Part shown: piece by piece, positions 1-12,094 of the stretch
How positions within the stretch are numbered: the stretch's first letter is position 1
Layout of the letters: the number at the start of each line of letters is the position of its first letter
Assembly: GCF_001949145.1 (NCBI RefSeq)
Contig: NW_019091358.1
Coordinates: 1,453,119 to 1,517,118, forward strand
DNA length: 64,000 nt
Source: Acanthaster planci
Lineage: Eukaryota; Echinodermata; Asteroidea; Valvatida; Acanthasteridae
Direction of reading: 5' to 3'
The notes under the pieces: generated by a model
Seen by the model: only the letters and a program-made list of their open reading frames with translations
Database searches by the model: none
What the model was told of the DNA's origin: nothing
Made by a program: the position numbers and the translations under genes

Positions 1-744
1 TTGGACTTTTTCTGAGTTTTTCGGAGGTATGCCAAACCCAATGCAAAAGCCAGCTGTTTGGGCCGACCAGACCTATCCCCACAGAATTAAACACTTTACT
101 ACTGTTTAATTCTGTGTGGTTGGGGAATGTTAGGGTTGATGAAAGTGAAGCAGAAAGATCATGCTGACTTTATGTATTAAGTCATTTAAGTGAATATATT
201 CGCAGACCTAAAAAAAAAAGACAGGTTTGGTCACACTGGTACATGTGTATTTTAACCCGAAAATAAAATTATTCTTTGAGTGTCAAAAGAGTAAAAGTTT
301 TCCATGTAATCATCTCCTTCCACTCACCTAAAACCCGAATATGAAATAACCACGAGATGACAGGACTTCTTTCCATCTGCACGAAAACATGGAATTTAAA
401 CAACTTTTAGGCAACAATGCTCCAGAAATAACACAGTCTTTCACAGTACGTGGTTTGGATTATTGTTACCAAAACTGCCAAGGCAGTTGAAGCAGGATAT
501 GTCCTGAAAACCTCTCTCAAGCCACTGCTGAGAAACACGCTGTACGTCAATTTCCTGGGTCCAACAAAAAGCACTGGCGTATATGCGTAGCAATGGGATG
601 TACACGTTCAACCATCAGTCCAACAAGAGATGATAGACTTTTATTTTTCCATGAGAGTAAATCCTCTAAGTCTCCGCCCCTTTTGTTCCCATCTGGGCAT
701 AACCCAATTCAAATCTTGGCGCCAAACGGGCAGGTGGCACTTAC
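1..744. other. Intron 3 sequence of the SYVN1 gene (incomplete)
   Basis: No coding exon is visible on either strand. The GT donor of SYVN1 exon 3 is at 743-744 (minus strand), so this is intron running off the window edge. Confidence 0.75.
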
Positions 745-3700
745 ATAGTCCACCCTGTCCTCAGCCAGCCAATGGAAGCACTTAAGGAAGAGCAGGAAGG
801 TGAACATGGCGACAAACTTGGGGCTGAAGTCGTCCCTGAAGACAGTAAATGCCAAGCAGGTCTCTGTCACTGCATACCAAGAGCGCTCTATCAGATGCTG
901 AGGGGATAGCAAATGGTCACACGTTGGCATTGCAAGAGGTTCTCAACAAATGGTCACCGAAATTTGAGTGGCTACAAGCTAAGTTACAAATGGTAAATTC
1001 TCTAAGGATTGGTGGAATGATTTCAGATGAACACTAACGGTATATGCACATGTACTGTATACGACTCAAACAAGTGTTTTCTACCAAAGAGTTACAGGTG
1101 CCAACTTATCTGTGCATCTTTACAAATATTGGTTTTTGTCAATCATTCTTTATTTTTACCACACCCCTCAGCCATTTACAAATTTGACATTACATTTATC
1201 TTTACAGTGTATTAACTTATATGTTAAATTAACATTATGTTAGCGACATAAGTACTTTTATATTTTTCCAAATTTTTTTTATGTGGAAGATTTCAAAAGG
1301 CATACGCAGTTTGTCGAGTAGGAATCCCAAACACAACAAATTACATGTACGTATGTAGCTATTATTAAACATAAGAACATATGAAACAAATTCCTGCATA
1401 CTCCTGCAACTTTCAGGGATTTGCTGATTTTCTTTTTAATTTGATGCTCACCACAATTGGGATCCTTCATGAAAGCTGTTTGTCCAATCTGTCAACTATA
1501 GATCAAAATATTAAGCTAAAATATGTGACCCACTATGCCCAAACCAGGCTGAGGTAGGTAACTTCATATTACCCCAAGTAGAGGAACTTCCAGTGTTCAT
1601 GGAAGTTCCACAACTGTCCCTGCCTGTAAGTACCAAAGCTTACAGCAGACAGAGTTTACAATTTGGTTTACTTTGAAACGTGAAAAAAAGGGAGAGAGGA
1701 ATTGTCAAGCGTCACAGTTACCGGTGCCTCCTTCAGCCTACTGTTGGAATGATGGGTTACATGAGCTCAGTACATGAAAGTGAGAACTAATGTGATACAA
1801 ATCATGTGAAAGAAGGCCCTTTAGACAAATTTCACAGTGAATCAGCCGGTTACAATGTCAGGTTCTGCCCCCCTTTTACTCACCTCCATTTCTGCTGCTC
1901 TGAGCTGGCCAAAAAATACCTTCTTAAACAGCTTCCCCATCAGGACTACTAACACAAAGGCTTGCATGTAGATCACCTGCAAAATAAGCAAATAGAGCCG
2001 AGTCAATTCGAATAATTCATTTGAATATTTGACCGTCATTTTGATCGAATATATCCGAGTATTCGGTTGTACTGACCGGAAAATTGTTAATGAACAAATC
2101 GTTTAGCACTGCTAAACGTAATGGACAACACGTCCGGTGCCCCAACTGTATAAGGTACTCGTACATGCGTACTTGGAGGACCATGTTCGTCTGTAGAGTT
2201 ATTGCACCAGCAAAACCTAGGCACGCGTAGAATGAGAGGAGGCATTGAGAAGTTAGGCTTTAGTGTTGTACTGTACATGTGTCAAGTGAAAAACGGTCAG
2301 ATTTGACATTGCATGACATTGCATTGTAAGTAGGTATGCGACACCACGCGATCTCGGACGCTCTGCATTGTGGTCATGCTGCATGTTACCAATACTGCAT
2401 GCATGTGTCGGTAGTGTTTTTTAACTGCCAGGTACATTGAAAAGCATGCTTTCATACGCGGCACGAGAAAAGCTGCCATTCAACATTGTGCGGTCTTTTT
2501 CTGTGCAAAGTACTCAAGCGGGCTTTTAGTATGTCAACAAATCAGCATATTTTAACCGAACTCAAGGTAAAACGCTCTGAAAAACACATGGAACTCCGAA
2601 CATTCAGTTTATAAATATATTTTTCTCTAATACCGTGAAAATTTGAAACCCACACACTTTGAACTGTGATCCGCAAAAAAAGGTCATCCGATGCGTCAGC
2701 TCCAGCTGTTGATCAAACATGTTTAATGCGTTCTACCACGAGAATCTTGGCAGTTGAAATATACTCCAAAAATCAAGTTTGCTTATTATTAATTTAAAAT
2801 GGTAACAGCCTTTCTTCCGGTTTTCTTTATTTTTACACGCCAAAATTTTATTCCCAAATCCAATTTTAAAATAAATGTAATAGTATCACACTTGATACTG
2901 CCCTCAAAAGTTGAATTATAGGTCATATTAAAGCTTTTTTTATGCTCTTTACAATGGTACCAAATTCCAGGAGAAAAACAATTTTCATTTTTTTTGGTCA
3001 CCCACAAGCTTAGGCCTACTTGGTAGGTCTACTTAAGTTGTAACTTGTATTTTGTAAGGTAGGCTACAGACTAATAATATAGTATGCCAGTCATCAGTAC
3101 TCAGTAGGACTAGGAGGTCAAAGGTATTTTTGGTAACTACCTGACTACTGCCTTTTACTGGGATTTTTGGGGGACTGTTTACGCTTTACTATATGTAATG
3201 TCGTGGATGACCGATCCAATACAAAATTCAAAAATTTTACTTAACGTTAGGAATAGGGGGGTTTATGACCATTAGCACCCTGTTCCTATTATAAGGAAAC
3301 AAAGTCCACTTTCTCAAACTAACTAACATTTTGACCTTAAGGAACCATTACTCAATGCTGATAGACGTAGTTTAGGTAAATTTTGACAACATTTAAGCAA
3401 GAAAACTTCAAATTTCTAACCTGAGTTTGGCAAAAGACAACCACTCAGTCGAATCACGCCATTTTGTTTTTCGTCCAGTTACCCGACTCTCCATCCAGGT
3501 CAAGGCACCAGACTACATTCGCTTATTTGTTGTTCACAGCTACCAATCGGGGCAGTCATGTACGCTGCCATTTTACCCATAACCAAAAGCCCTGTTCTCT
3601 TTTCTTTCTGATATGTAATAGGACATCACCAACAACTTGTTTAGATAAGTTACTTCGAAAAAGTAGAATTTGTTCCCTTATAAAAGGAACTGGGTGCTAA

Positions 3701-3951
3701 AGGTAATGAACCCCAGCAGAATAGGAGCCCTAGCCTAGGCCTACTTCCGTTAAACGCTGAAGCACTGCACTACAGTATCAGTACCTAGGTAGGGCCTATG
3801 GTTATCACACAGGTTTACTTACCGCCATACTCGGGTTTGATTTCGTCAGATACACGACTGATGGGTAAAATTGCTTCTTCTGAAAGAATGCATGACCAAC
3901 TACAGACGCTGTAAGGCCAAAACTGGCCACTGTGAGTAAAAAACCTCTCAT
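745..3951 (-). CDS. SYVN1: Synoviolin/HRD1 E3 ubiquitin ligase, N-terminal three exons (partial)
   Basis: Coding exons on the minus strand are 3951-3823, 1976-1884 and 897-745 (43, 31 and 51 codons, all phase 0). Donors are GTAAGT, GTGAGT and GTAAGT; acceptors end in CAG. The joined 125 residues match the N-terminus of animal HRD1/synoviolin almost without gaps: FYPSVVYLTKSNPSMA, FFGQLRAAEME, ERSWYAVTETCLAFTVFRDD and FLKCFHWLAEDRVDY. This part forms the first transmembrane helices of the ER-membrane ligase that drives ER-associated degradation. The RING domain and C-terminus lie beyond base 1. The start is the ATG at 3951, because residues MRGFLL begin just as family members do; upstream in-frame ATGs would add an unrelated leader. 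The next family exon (ERSPNISW-like) is not in 1-744. Ortholog call is firm; the partial state is due to the window edge. Confidence 0.94.
1977..3822. other. SYVN1 intron 1
   Basis: An intron of 1,846 bp between coding exons 1 and 2. It holds AT-rich sequence, a short CGAATATTCG-like run near 2010-2070 and TAGGCCTA motifs near 3010 and 3730. No ORF with recognisable protein content is present. Confidence 0.7.
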
Positions 3952-4209
3952 TTTAGACACAGAATTCCCCGAGACTCCTACTAGTACTAGACCAGAATTT
4001 AGAACAAAATTAAACTGTGATTTTGACCCTGCCCAACGACCTTTCACACAACTGGCCCTCATGTGTGCCCGTCAAGAAAACGCGTTCTTTTCCATGCATA
4101 CGGGGAAGGCTACCGATTACCAGCCTGGAATAACACATCATCAAACTAAATAGAGGGCGCTAAATATTTTAGCAGTAGAGATGTTTTGCATGCTATCAAG
4201 CGTAGTTCA

Positions 4210-4228
4210 CGTGGCTCATCCTCATTTG
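4210..4228 (-). promoter_or_regulatory. ERSE-like unfolded-protein-response element upstream of SYVN1
   Basis: On the minus strand this reads CAAAT, nine bases, CCACG, about 260 bp upstream of the SYVN1 start codon. The known ER stress response element is CCAAT-N9-CCACG, so there is one mismatch in the CCAAT half and correct spacing. Mammalian SYVN1 is induced by ER stress, so the position makes sense. A single motif with one mismatch can occur by chance. Confidence 0.4.
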
Positions 4229-4984
4229 TCAACAACTTGCACAAGAGATATGTCACGAATTTCTCTTTACTTTTCCTGTTTCCTGTGACTGACGGAAGGC
4301 TTAAAACAGGGCGATCAGGAAAATGATCTGGACATACTTTATCATCTACCCTAACTGGAGACTGTACATACATTTAAGTATAAGTATTACTTTGGTATGC
4401 CCCTATAAAATGTATCGGGGATTCGCCCCGTCAGAAAATCAAAAATTAAACTTCCAGAAAGTTTTATTTTATCCAACTTAAGGAAATGAACTCAAACATC
4501 ACGGCCATTCAGTGCGACTATTAAGAAAATCTGCTCTGGAAATCTAGCGGAAAACTAAACTAGAAATTTGAACCAGATGGAAGATTTGAACGAAGAGAGG
4601 CGGAGACCACCCATGACTCCGTCTTGTCTTTTAGCTTTTCCGTTTCGGATTCTTGTAATTTTGATGTTCTGTAAAATTTACATTTAATCATTTATTTTCA
4701 AATGTTTTTTATTGTATTATACACACAGAGAAACAACTTACATTTTCTCAACGTTATACCCGTACAGAAAAAAATATTTGAAATTTAAATTAAACCCTCT
4801 AGGGGAATTGAAAAGATCCGATGTTCAATTTTTCAATCAATTATGCAAAGTTGGTTATATATAGCAAAAACGTTAATAGATTATTAAACATCTATCTTGA
4901 ATAAGCTTCAATCGCATCAAATACTATGGAAAACTTCGCGAGGGACATAGGTTTGCTAGGCCGAGTGCTTGGCGCAGAGGCCAC

Positions 4985-5335
4985 CAGCGAAAATGTTGGA
5001 AATTGGGCAGGGGTGGGGGGGGGTGTTGCCCGGCCATGGAAATTCGAAAAGGTGGGGGGTGGGGGGTTGACACCATATCATACACTTTATGTCGGGGCAA
5101 TGTCAAATGAATGCAGGAGATGGCATGTTTATGACTTTTTAAATTTGCCTTCCTTTTTAGTGATATTGTAAGAATTGGAGTTGTTGGAAAATCAAATAAA
5201 TTCTTTACAATCCGCTTAATCATTTTGCTCATCACAAAAATTGTGGTGGGATGATTCAATAGCCCATCCACTCCCACCTCAAAAAGTGGGGGGGGGGGTT
5301 AATACCCCCGGGATTTTTGCTCATGCTTGACACAT
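4985..5335 (+). repeat. Dispersed poly-G repeat family A, copy 1
   Basis: It starts with G-runs around CCATGGAAATTCGAAAAG and the phrase TTGACACCATAT, and ends with CAATAGCCCATCC, AAAAAGTGGGGG and ACCCCCGGGATTT. The same order of landmarks recurs at 12095-12785 and 25765-26050; the right half recurs inverted near 62650. No ORF. The class (SINE or MITE) is not clear. Confidence 0.7.
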
Positions 5336-5727
5336 TTCCGGACGCCACCGGCTATACGGAACCTAATGATACTGGCGGCGTAGTGCACTTTTCAATTTAA
5401 CATAATGTAAGACAATTTTCTACATTTTTCAACCAGTCTTACTAGTTCTCGGACGGTGATTTGCTATATTTTGCCCAAAAATCGAAAATGTGTCGTACTA
5501 ACACAAAGACTAACTGCGACTATAACAGCGTCATCGGGGGTATATACTGTCACTTTTCGCCGTGAGCCAGATTTTTTCCATAAAAAGCAAAACCTCATTA
5601 TAAATGATTGAATTTCTAGAACTTTCCAAAGGGAAACCCACTCTTTTCGTGAATTTTTTTCAGTGTAAACTTGGACGGTTGAAGTTTAGCCGAGTATCTG
5701 AGAACGGCTTCATTATGGTTCCAACCA

Positions 5728-5978
5728 GGGTGAGGCTAAAAGCCAGGCACTCCGTGCATGACGTCACTACGCGTGTGACTCCGTTCAACTTAACTGCCCA
5801 TGTACGAATACCCAATTGTAACTCATCGTGCACGCGTGACCTAGTCGTGAGCGTGTTGTTCCTTCCTCCATGTTTAATTACAGTGTGGTCGGTCCACCAT
5901 ATCTGTGTTAAGTAAATGGGTTTTCATGCAGTGACGTTTTGCGTAGTGACGTCATGCACGGAGTGCCTGGCTCACCCT
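5728..5978. mobile_element. MITE-like element with about 38 bp inverted termini
   Basis: The left arm (5728-5775) reads GGGTGAGG, then AGCCAGGCACTCCGTGCATG and ACGTCACTACGC. The right arm (5941-5978) is its inverse complement, ending TGCCTGGCTCACCCT. The 251 bp body has no ORF, which fits a non-autonomous DNA transposon. Each arm includes the octamer TGACGTCA (5759-5766 and 5947-5954), the full cAMP-response consensus. Target-site duplication is not clear. Confidence 0.7.
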
Positions 5979-7321
5979 CTTCCAATAGTCATTTCCTCTT
6001 CCAATCATTGAATGGAGATCAATGGTCCAATGTTCGGGATTAAGTGCGCCCTCTAAAGTTTGCCATTTCACGGGTTCTCCTTGTACCTTTCTGAATCCAA
6101 ATGCGCTGCGGGCGCGCACCAGCTATCCAGCAGACGATTTGAAGTTTAGAACGCGCGAAAGTTCAAAAGTTGAGTTGAAAATATTCGTCGTCGCATAAGC
6201 CTGGTACATGACATATAGCCTACATGACATAGACCCCAGTGCAGCAGTCACGCACAGTCGTAGGCCTAGGCCTAAATGTTCAAGTGAGTGAAACAGTCCT
6301 ACCAAGTAGCCTACCATTATTGTTTACCTGTGTCAGCGGGAAGACATTATTGTCGAAGGAAGGTTTCCAGCTAATCCGTACGGTGGAGTCCTGAACTTGG
6401 ACTAGGCCTAGATTGGATGTCTGACTCAAGGTTAGGCCTAGCTAAGGCTAAGCCTGTGTGAGTGTGACCGCAGTTAGCGATTAGAAGTTCTTGTAGTTGT
6501 AGAAACCCCTGGTTATTAATCAACAGAACTTCAGATAGTAGGCCTAAGGTTTCCCATTCTCAATTTATTATTTGAAATTAGGCCTAGGCCTACTAATCCT
6601 AGGCTTCCATACTAATACTAGTAGTATGGGATTCATTTTGTGACTAGCCTAACGTTTATCACGTACCTGGACCTGGTTAGCAGGTTAGGGCAGTCTAAGC
6701 TTAGAAGCTGATAAGAGGTAGGATCCTAGCCTAGGACCTTTCTATGGTAGGTCTGTCACATTGCGTGCTTAGGGCAGCCTTAACCTTGGTTGAAGTGAAC
6801 ATGTTTTGGCTCATGCATTTATTTAGGGCCTTCTTCTGGGCCCTATCAACTTAAACTTCAGAGTTCACTTAGGCTACTACAAGCCTACTTTTAAAAGTGC
6901 CTAGGCCTATTATTATGCTGGGCTTAAGTTACTCAAAGCCCTAACCTAGAGGCCTGCATAGATTGCACTACACTCACACTCCAGAGGCTTCTCATGGGCC
7001 CAAGGCAAGGAGCTCACCACAAGCACTGCATTGGCCTCAGTATGCATGCCCATCAATGAATTACAGCTGGTGGGCCTTCTTCTGACACTTGCACTGGACC
7101 AGCAGTGCGTGTAGGTCCCAGTACTGAACTTTTTTTACAATGTAAAAAAATCTTTAAAAATGATGCACTAAATCTACCAGATCTGCATATTAATTGCCAT
7201 TTACGAGTTTGGCAAAATAGGTTTAACTTATTATCCATATGTACAGAATACATTCACAGGCAAATGTACATTTCTTTTTATTAAAGGTCATGGACGAGAT
7301 GTGAAATTTTTCAGCAAGGCT

Positions 7322-10300
7322 ATGGGCAAGGGCTCCCTGCAAAAAGACTTTGAATTTCCATCTGTCATCTTGAGCTGTTTTCAGTGCAGTAGTGTTGCTA
7401 CCCCAGTTCTGACTGACAAGCTTCAAGTCCGAGGTGAAGGCATGAGAGTGGACGTCATGAAGAATGTGCCAGGTGTGACTGTTGTCCAACCCATCAAGCG
7501 TAGGATAGGAGCTGAGACAGCTGCACCCAGGGGACCCTGTCGGGACATCACTAATGTCACAGCATCATTGTGCAGCCCACCAAAGCGGGTCAAGAATGCA
7601 CCCATGACAGTGACAAGCAAGGAAATGGCAGCATTTTTAAAAATCTTTGGTAAGGGATCAACTCAACATTAATGTCACAACATCACTGATTGATAAAAAA
7701 CTCTGGTCGGGGCAGATAGCTGCCACACCAACACAAATTGGTTCTGGATACAGTTTTGTATACTGACATTCGAGCTGATGGTTTTGAATTTGGAAAAACT
7801 GTTATTCAACGGAATAATGGGGAATACTAGTAAATTCGTCTTGTGTCATTCACCCCACCCCCCAAAAAAAAACCAACACAACAAAAACAAAACTTACACA
7901 CAAAGAAACATTTTGGCCATATAGGCTTGTTATCTGCAGTAAAAACAATAATTCTAGGAGTTATTCCAAAATAATTATAGATTTTCAAATATACACCCTA
8001 CAGGGACACTAAAGGGACAGTTTTCCTGCCATGTTTTATGGAGGATCTTTAAGAGGATTTTATTGCATTTTCTGCAGTTTTTGTATGAGAAAATTATAAA
8101 GGACTGTTAGCAAGAACTGTGATTTTCTTCATCTTTTGGGATCTCACAATGTTTTATTGTAGTTTTTTGTTTCTATTGAAAACATTTAAAGGATGTTACA
8201 ATATATCTTTACCTTTTATTTAAACTGTGCTTATGTTCTGCCAAGATAAATTGCCAACAACGCAAAACATAAAGTTAAAATAATTCAGAATAGAACCCTT
8301 GCTATTTTATGGAGTATTTTTATATTTACAGATGACAGTCTGATTCGAGATTTCTTGTGGATGGACAGCTGTGCTAAAGTAGCTGACAAGGTAATACCTT
8401 TGGAAAATTGTTTTACATTTCTTAGCACCATCAGTGTTTTACATTTAAATTAATTAATTCAGTTTCAAAGTCATACATGCTACTGTGTATTTCAAAACTT
8501 CTATTGTTTTTCAGAATGATTTTATTTGAGTTTGTAGATTTGAATTGGAATGAGCGTTACTATTAGTCAGTATGGACAGGGCTTTCCCTCAAGAGTGAAA
8601 AATCCTAATGGTTCTCAATTCACACCATTCCATGCACTCCTCATTTTAATCAAGAGCTCTTGTGAATTCTTGTTGCCAGTATCTCATTGCAATGGCCTTT
8701 GCATACTTCAAGAGAGCCAACTATACAACCAACCAGTACACAAGAATGAACTTCTTTGTTGCTCTGTAAGTTTTATAATAATTAAGTGGTTATTAAACTT
8801 ACTCACGTGACAAGTTTCTGAACAAGTCCTCAATTAGGAAGATTTTTAATAAAATATAGTTAATTGTCACCAGAGTGCACGTATTTCCACTGTACGTTTA
8901 CATTTTTAGAATAAGGTATTTCATAAAGGTATGGTGATTTTTGGTGAACTATCAAATATGCAGGATTGTAAATAATATTCCTCTGTCCAAAATCACTCCG
9001 AGATGGACAGTATTCCGTTAAGACAGAGTTTTGATCATTTTCTTCGTGTATAACATAAACTATCTTTCATTGTTTGAAGGTATCTTGCAAATGACATGGA
9101 AGAGGATGAAGAGGAATGCAAATATGAAATCTTCCCCTGGGCGCTAGGCCTGACCTGGAGAGACAAGTACCCAAGCTTCCTGAGGAAGCGAGACAAACTG
9201 TTAAAGACCATCGAGTACAGAGCAGCAGTGAGCCGCAAATGCTGTGAAGAGGTCTGTACATCCATTGAACTTTTGTATATTCCCAAGGCAAAATGAATTA
9301 ATCATCGGCAAAATAAAACTGACCTATGCTGGTGATCACAGCAGTGGAGAATGTGCATTGTGAAAGTCATGTAATTCTAATGAAATAAAATACTATCACA
9401 GTTGAGGGAGTCTTTCCCCAGGTTTGTTCGAAATGCCCATGGAATTTGAGAAAACAAGCTCAGTTTTTGGAAATTAGTTGTTCGCTCTCCACCAAATGGG
9501 TACCTGTGAGGGCAGACACAGTTATGTTTAGCTCGTTTGTTTGTTCCGAAATGGAAGCATCAGTCTAGTATACTCCCCAGGGAGCTGAGAGGGAATGTTC
9601 AGATGATGTGATCTCAGTGTGCAGGGATAATGATAATAAGCACATAATAGTAAGCGAGATATTCTGTAATATTTACAAATAGGTCATTTGGGAGACATTT
9701 TGTGGTAAATTTTTCAGCATTAGGGAGGCATTGGCTTTTAGGGAGACATTTCAGTGTCTCCCTATTTTCAAACTACCACAAGGAGGCCGAATTTTACTGT
9801 CCATATTTTGAGAGATGATAGATTAGGGTCTAAAATGAAAACATACAAAGTTTCGTTCAGATCAGATTAGGGAATATTGTATTATGGGACAGTAAAGTTG
9901 AAAAAATTTTGTGCACGCTCCTATGGGAATGTCTCCCTAATGACCCATTAGCGGTAATTATATTACATGCTTTATAAGAACTGATGACGATTATTATGAA
10001 ATCAAGGTGAGCCTAAAAACTGTATTTAAATGTTTGCATTTGCTTAACTTAAACTACTCTGGATGTGCATAAAGAACAAACATTCGAGTTGAGAAAATTT
10101 GGAATTGAAGTCAAAGTTTGTGTTTGAGTAAACTGTTGTGATCTGTAATTTTCAGCTGATGGCCATATCCCCAGAGCACTCCATCTGGATGAGGGAGCGT
10201 CAACTCCACCATTCTGGTGCCATCAGGCATTATGAGAACTACGTCGGTAGCGATGACAGCAATGAGAACTACCCCCGTGGACCTGGGATGTCCCCCGTCC

Positions 10301-11074
10301 ACTGTGAGCTGTGTGCCGAGAGCGGCAGCTTCGCCTACTGTTCCCCTGGCTCACAGTTCACCACCAGCCCAAGCTGCCACCTGTACCTGGCGTCTTGCAC
10401 TGACACCTCCACTGATAGCCTGGGGGAGGAAACCCCACCCAAACCCTACTCACCCAGCATGTTTGACATGCACGGTAGGTTTCAGCTGCTTACCACATTC
10501 GACAGTATTTTTTTCTTTTAAACTGCGCCTTTAATCAAACAAACCATTACCCATGAATTCACCAGAAAATTGACAAAAACAAAAGCTGCTTATGCATATA
10601 CAAATACAAGGTACTATGCACATGTAGCCTTCTGGCATCCATTTTCCAGTGCATTTTATTCATTAACAAAATACTAACATAAATGTGCAATAATTTCTGA
10701 TGACTATTCAAGGTAACATGAATTTTCATGTGGAGTGTTGGAATCATAATTTTCATGTCATTTAATTTAAATATTATAGATTGCTTTATTTTCATAAAAT
10801 CTTCAAATCCAAGAGCTAGAGTTCTCAACACTTGACAGCTCAAGGAATGTTATAAACTTTTAATGGTTCATGGTGTCCATTTGTCATAAATCGTTTAAAA
10901 AGTCTTTGGAAAATGTTTCAAAGTGGTTTTACTATTTACTCAATGCAATGTCACTCAGATCGACTGGTTTACCTTTTCCATGAAATTTTGCCCGTTTTTC
11001 TAGGATTAAAGAGTACTCTTCAGACCGAGCCCAATGAAGAGGATTCCTACTTTTGGGCAAGCTGCCACGAGTAA
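7322..11074 (+). CDS. SPDYA: Speedy/RINGO-family CDK activator
   Basis: Exons are 7322-7649, 8332-8390, 8680-8765, 9080-9251, 10156-10474 and 11004-11074 (TAA). All have GT-AG borders and the phases join, giving 344 residues; human SPDYA has about 313. The Ringo core runs from about residue 101 to 230: [79 protein letters not shown] and [20 protein letters not shown], collinear with vertebrate Speedy A. Family members bind and activate CDK1/CDK2 without T-loop phosphorylation and act in oocyte meiosis and the cell cycle. The start is the first ATG in the open first exon. An upstream exon could extend it, because the frame stays open to 7271. The C-terminal tail is not recognisable. SPDYA against another Speedy paralog cannot be settled here. 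Confidence 0.92.
9680..9949. mobile_element. MITE-like inverted-repeat element in SPDYA intron 4
   Basis: The left end reads TAGGTCATTTGGGAGACATT (9680-9699). The right end (about 9928-9949) is AATGTCTCCCTAATGACCCA, its near-perfect inverse complement. The roughly 270 bp interior has no ORF but repeats the GGGAGACATT/TGTCTCCCTA phrase at 9738-9766. This fits a short non-autonomous DNA transposon. Confidence 0.65.
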
Positions 11075-11354
11075 AAGGGATCCAAAACAAAGCCTCACCA
11101 CAATACGCTTGTCATGCCAATAATGATTATGCAGTAATGTAGATTGCTTTCGCACGTTTTGGCAGTTTCTGGAGTTAACCAGTCTTGAGAGAAAGAGAAA
11201 AGTTTCCTTTTTAAATTGACAGGGCATCTTGTTTTAAAAAATGCTCCGGAAAGGTAACTTTCCAAATTGTATTGAAAACTTTATCTATAGTACAAATTAT
11301 TTCCGGCAACATAGTCAAGTACACAAGTTAGAAAAAATGAATTTCCAGTTTTAC

Positions 11355-11360
11355 AATAAA
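11355..11360 (+). terminator. Possible SPDYA polyadenylation signal (AATAAA)
   Basis: This is the first canonical AATAAA after the SPDYA stop codon, 280 bp downstream. Another is at 11830-11835. Which one is used cannot be told from sequence. Confidence 0.35.
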
Positions 11361-12094
11361 ACGAAAGCCCAAAACTGGAGTAGTAACTCTTCAAATACAA
11401 AATGTATATTTACTATTTACTTCAAGGTTAACTGTATTCAGCTATGTACATTCGTATTTATTAATTCTATTTAAAGTTTAATATTTAAAATGCTAAGATG
11501 CTTTACAGTTGAAGATAACTTATTGTTGCTCTGTCCTTGGATTTAAATTTGCATTGTCGTTTTGAAGAAAAAGGTTGATATTTAAAATTTTTGTACAATA
11601 TTTATATTCTGTTAATATTGGTTTTGAAATTAGGTGCGTTTGATTCTGGTTTTTTAAGTTATAATCTTTTCAACTTTTAATTTCAGGAGAAAAATCGATT
11701 TTTTTTCTGATTGTCTTGAGAGCCAAAAACATGTTTTTACTAAATAATATCTTCAGAGAAGTCATTGTGTAATGTGAATTAAAAGGTCTATTGTTAATTC
11801 TTTTAAGGGGTTTTGGAATTCAGACCAGCAATAAAATCCTAAAGTAACGAAAGACATTTGTTTGATATGTCATCTTTAGGCGCAAGATATTATGTATACA
11901 AGTGTTCCTTTTATATTAAATTATCTCTAAATATGACATTTCCATGTCTTTAGCCTTTCGATATTTTGCCAAAAATGGTTTGACACGTAGTTCACCTGAA
12001 TCAAAGAGTTTAACCAGTCTGACCAGGATCATTTACTGACTGTAAAGTGCATTACATTTTTCTTGCCTTTTTATTTTGAGTAAAATTGACACCA

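Larger units (their letters stand above)
3952..7321. other. Intergenic region between divergent SYVN1 and SPDYA
   Basis: The two flanking genes point away from each other, so both promoters should lie here. It contains an ERSE-like motif near 4210, a poly-G dispersed repeat (4985-5335), a CRE-bearing MITE (5728-5978) and a dense cluster of AGGCCTA motifs (about 6200-6960). No protein-like ORF. A SPDYA 5' UTR exon may be here, with possible acceptors at 7286 (TTTATTAAAG) or 7314 (TTTTTCAG), but none is certain. Confidence 0.6.
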
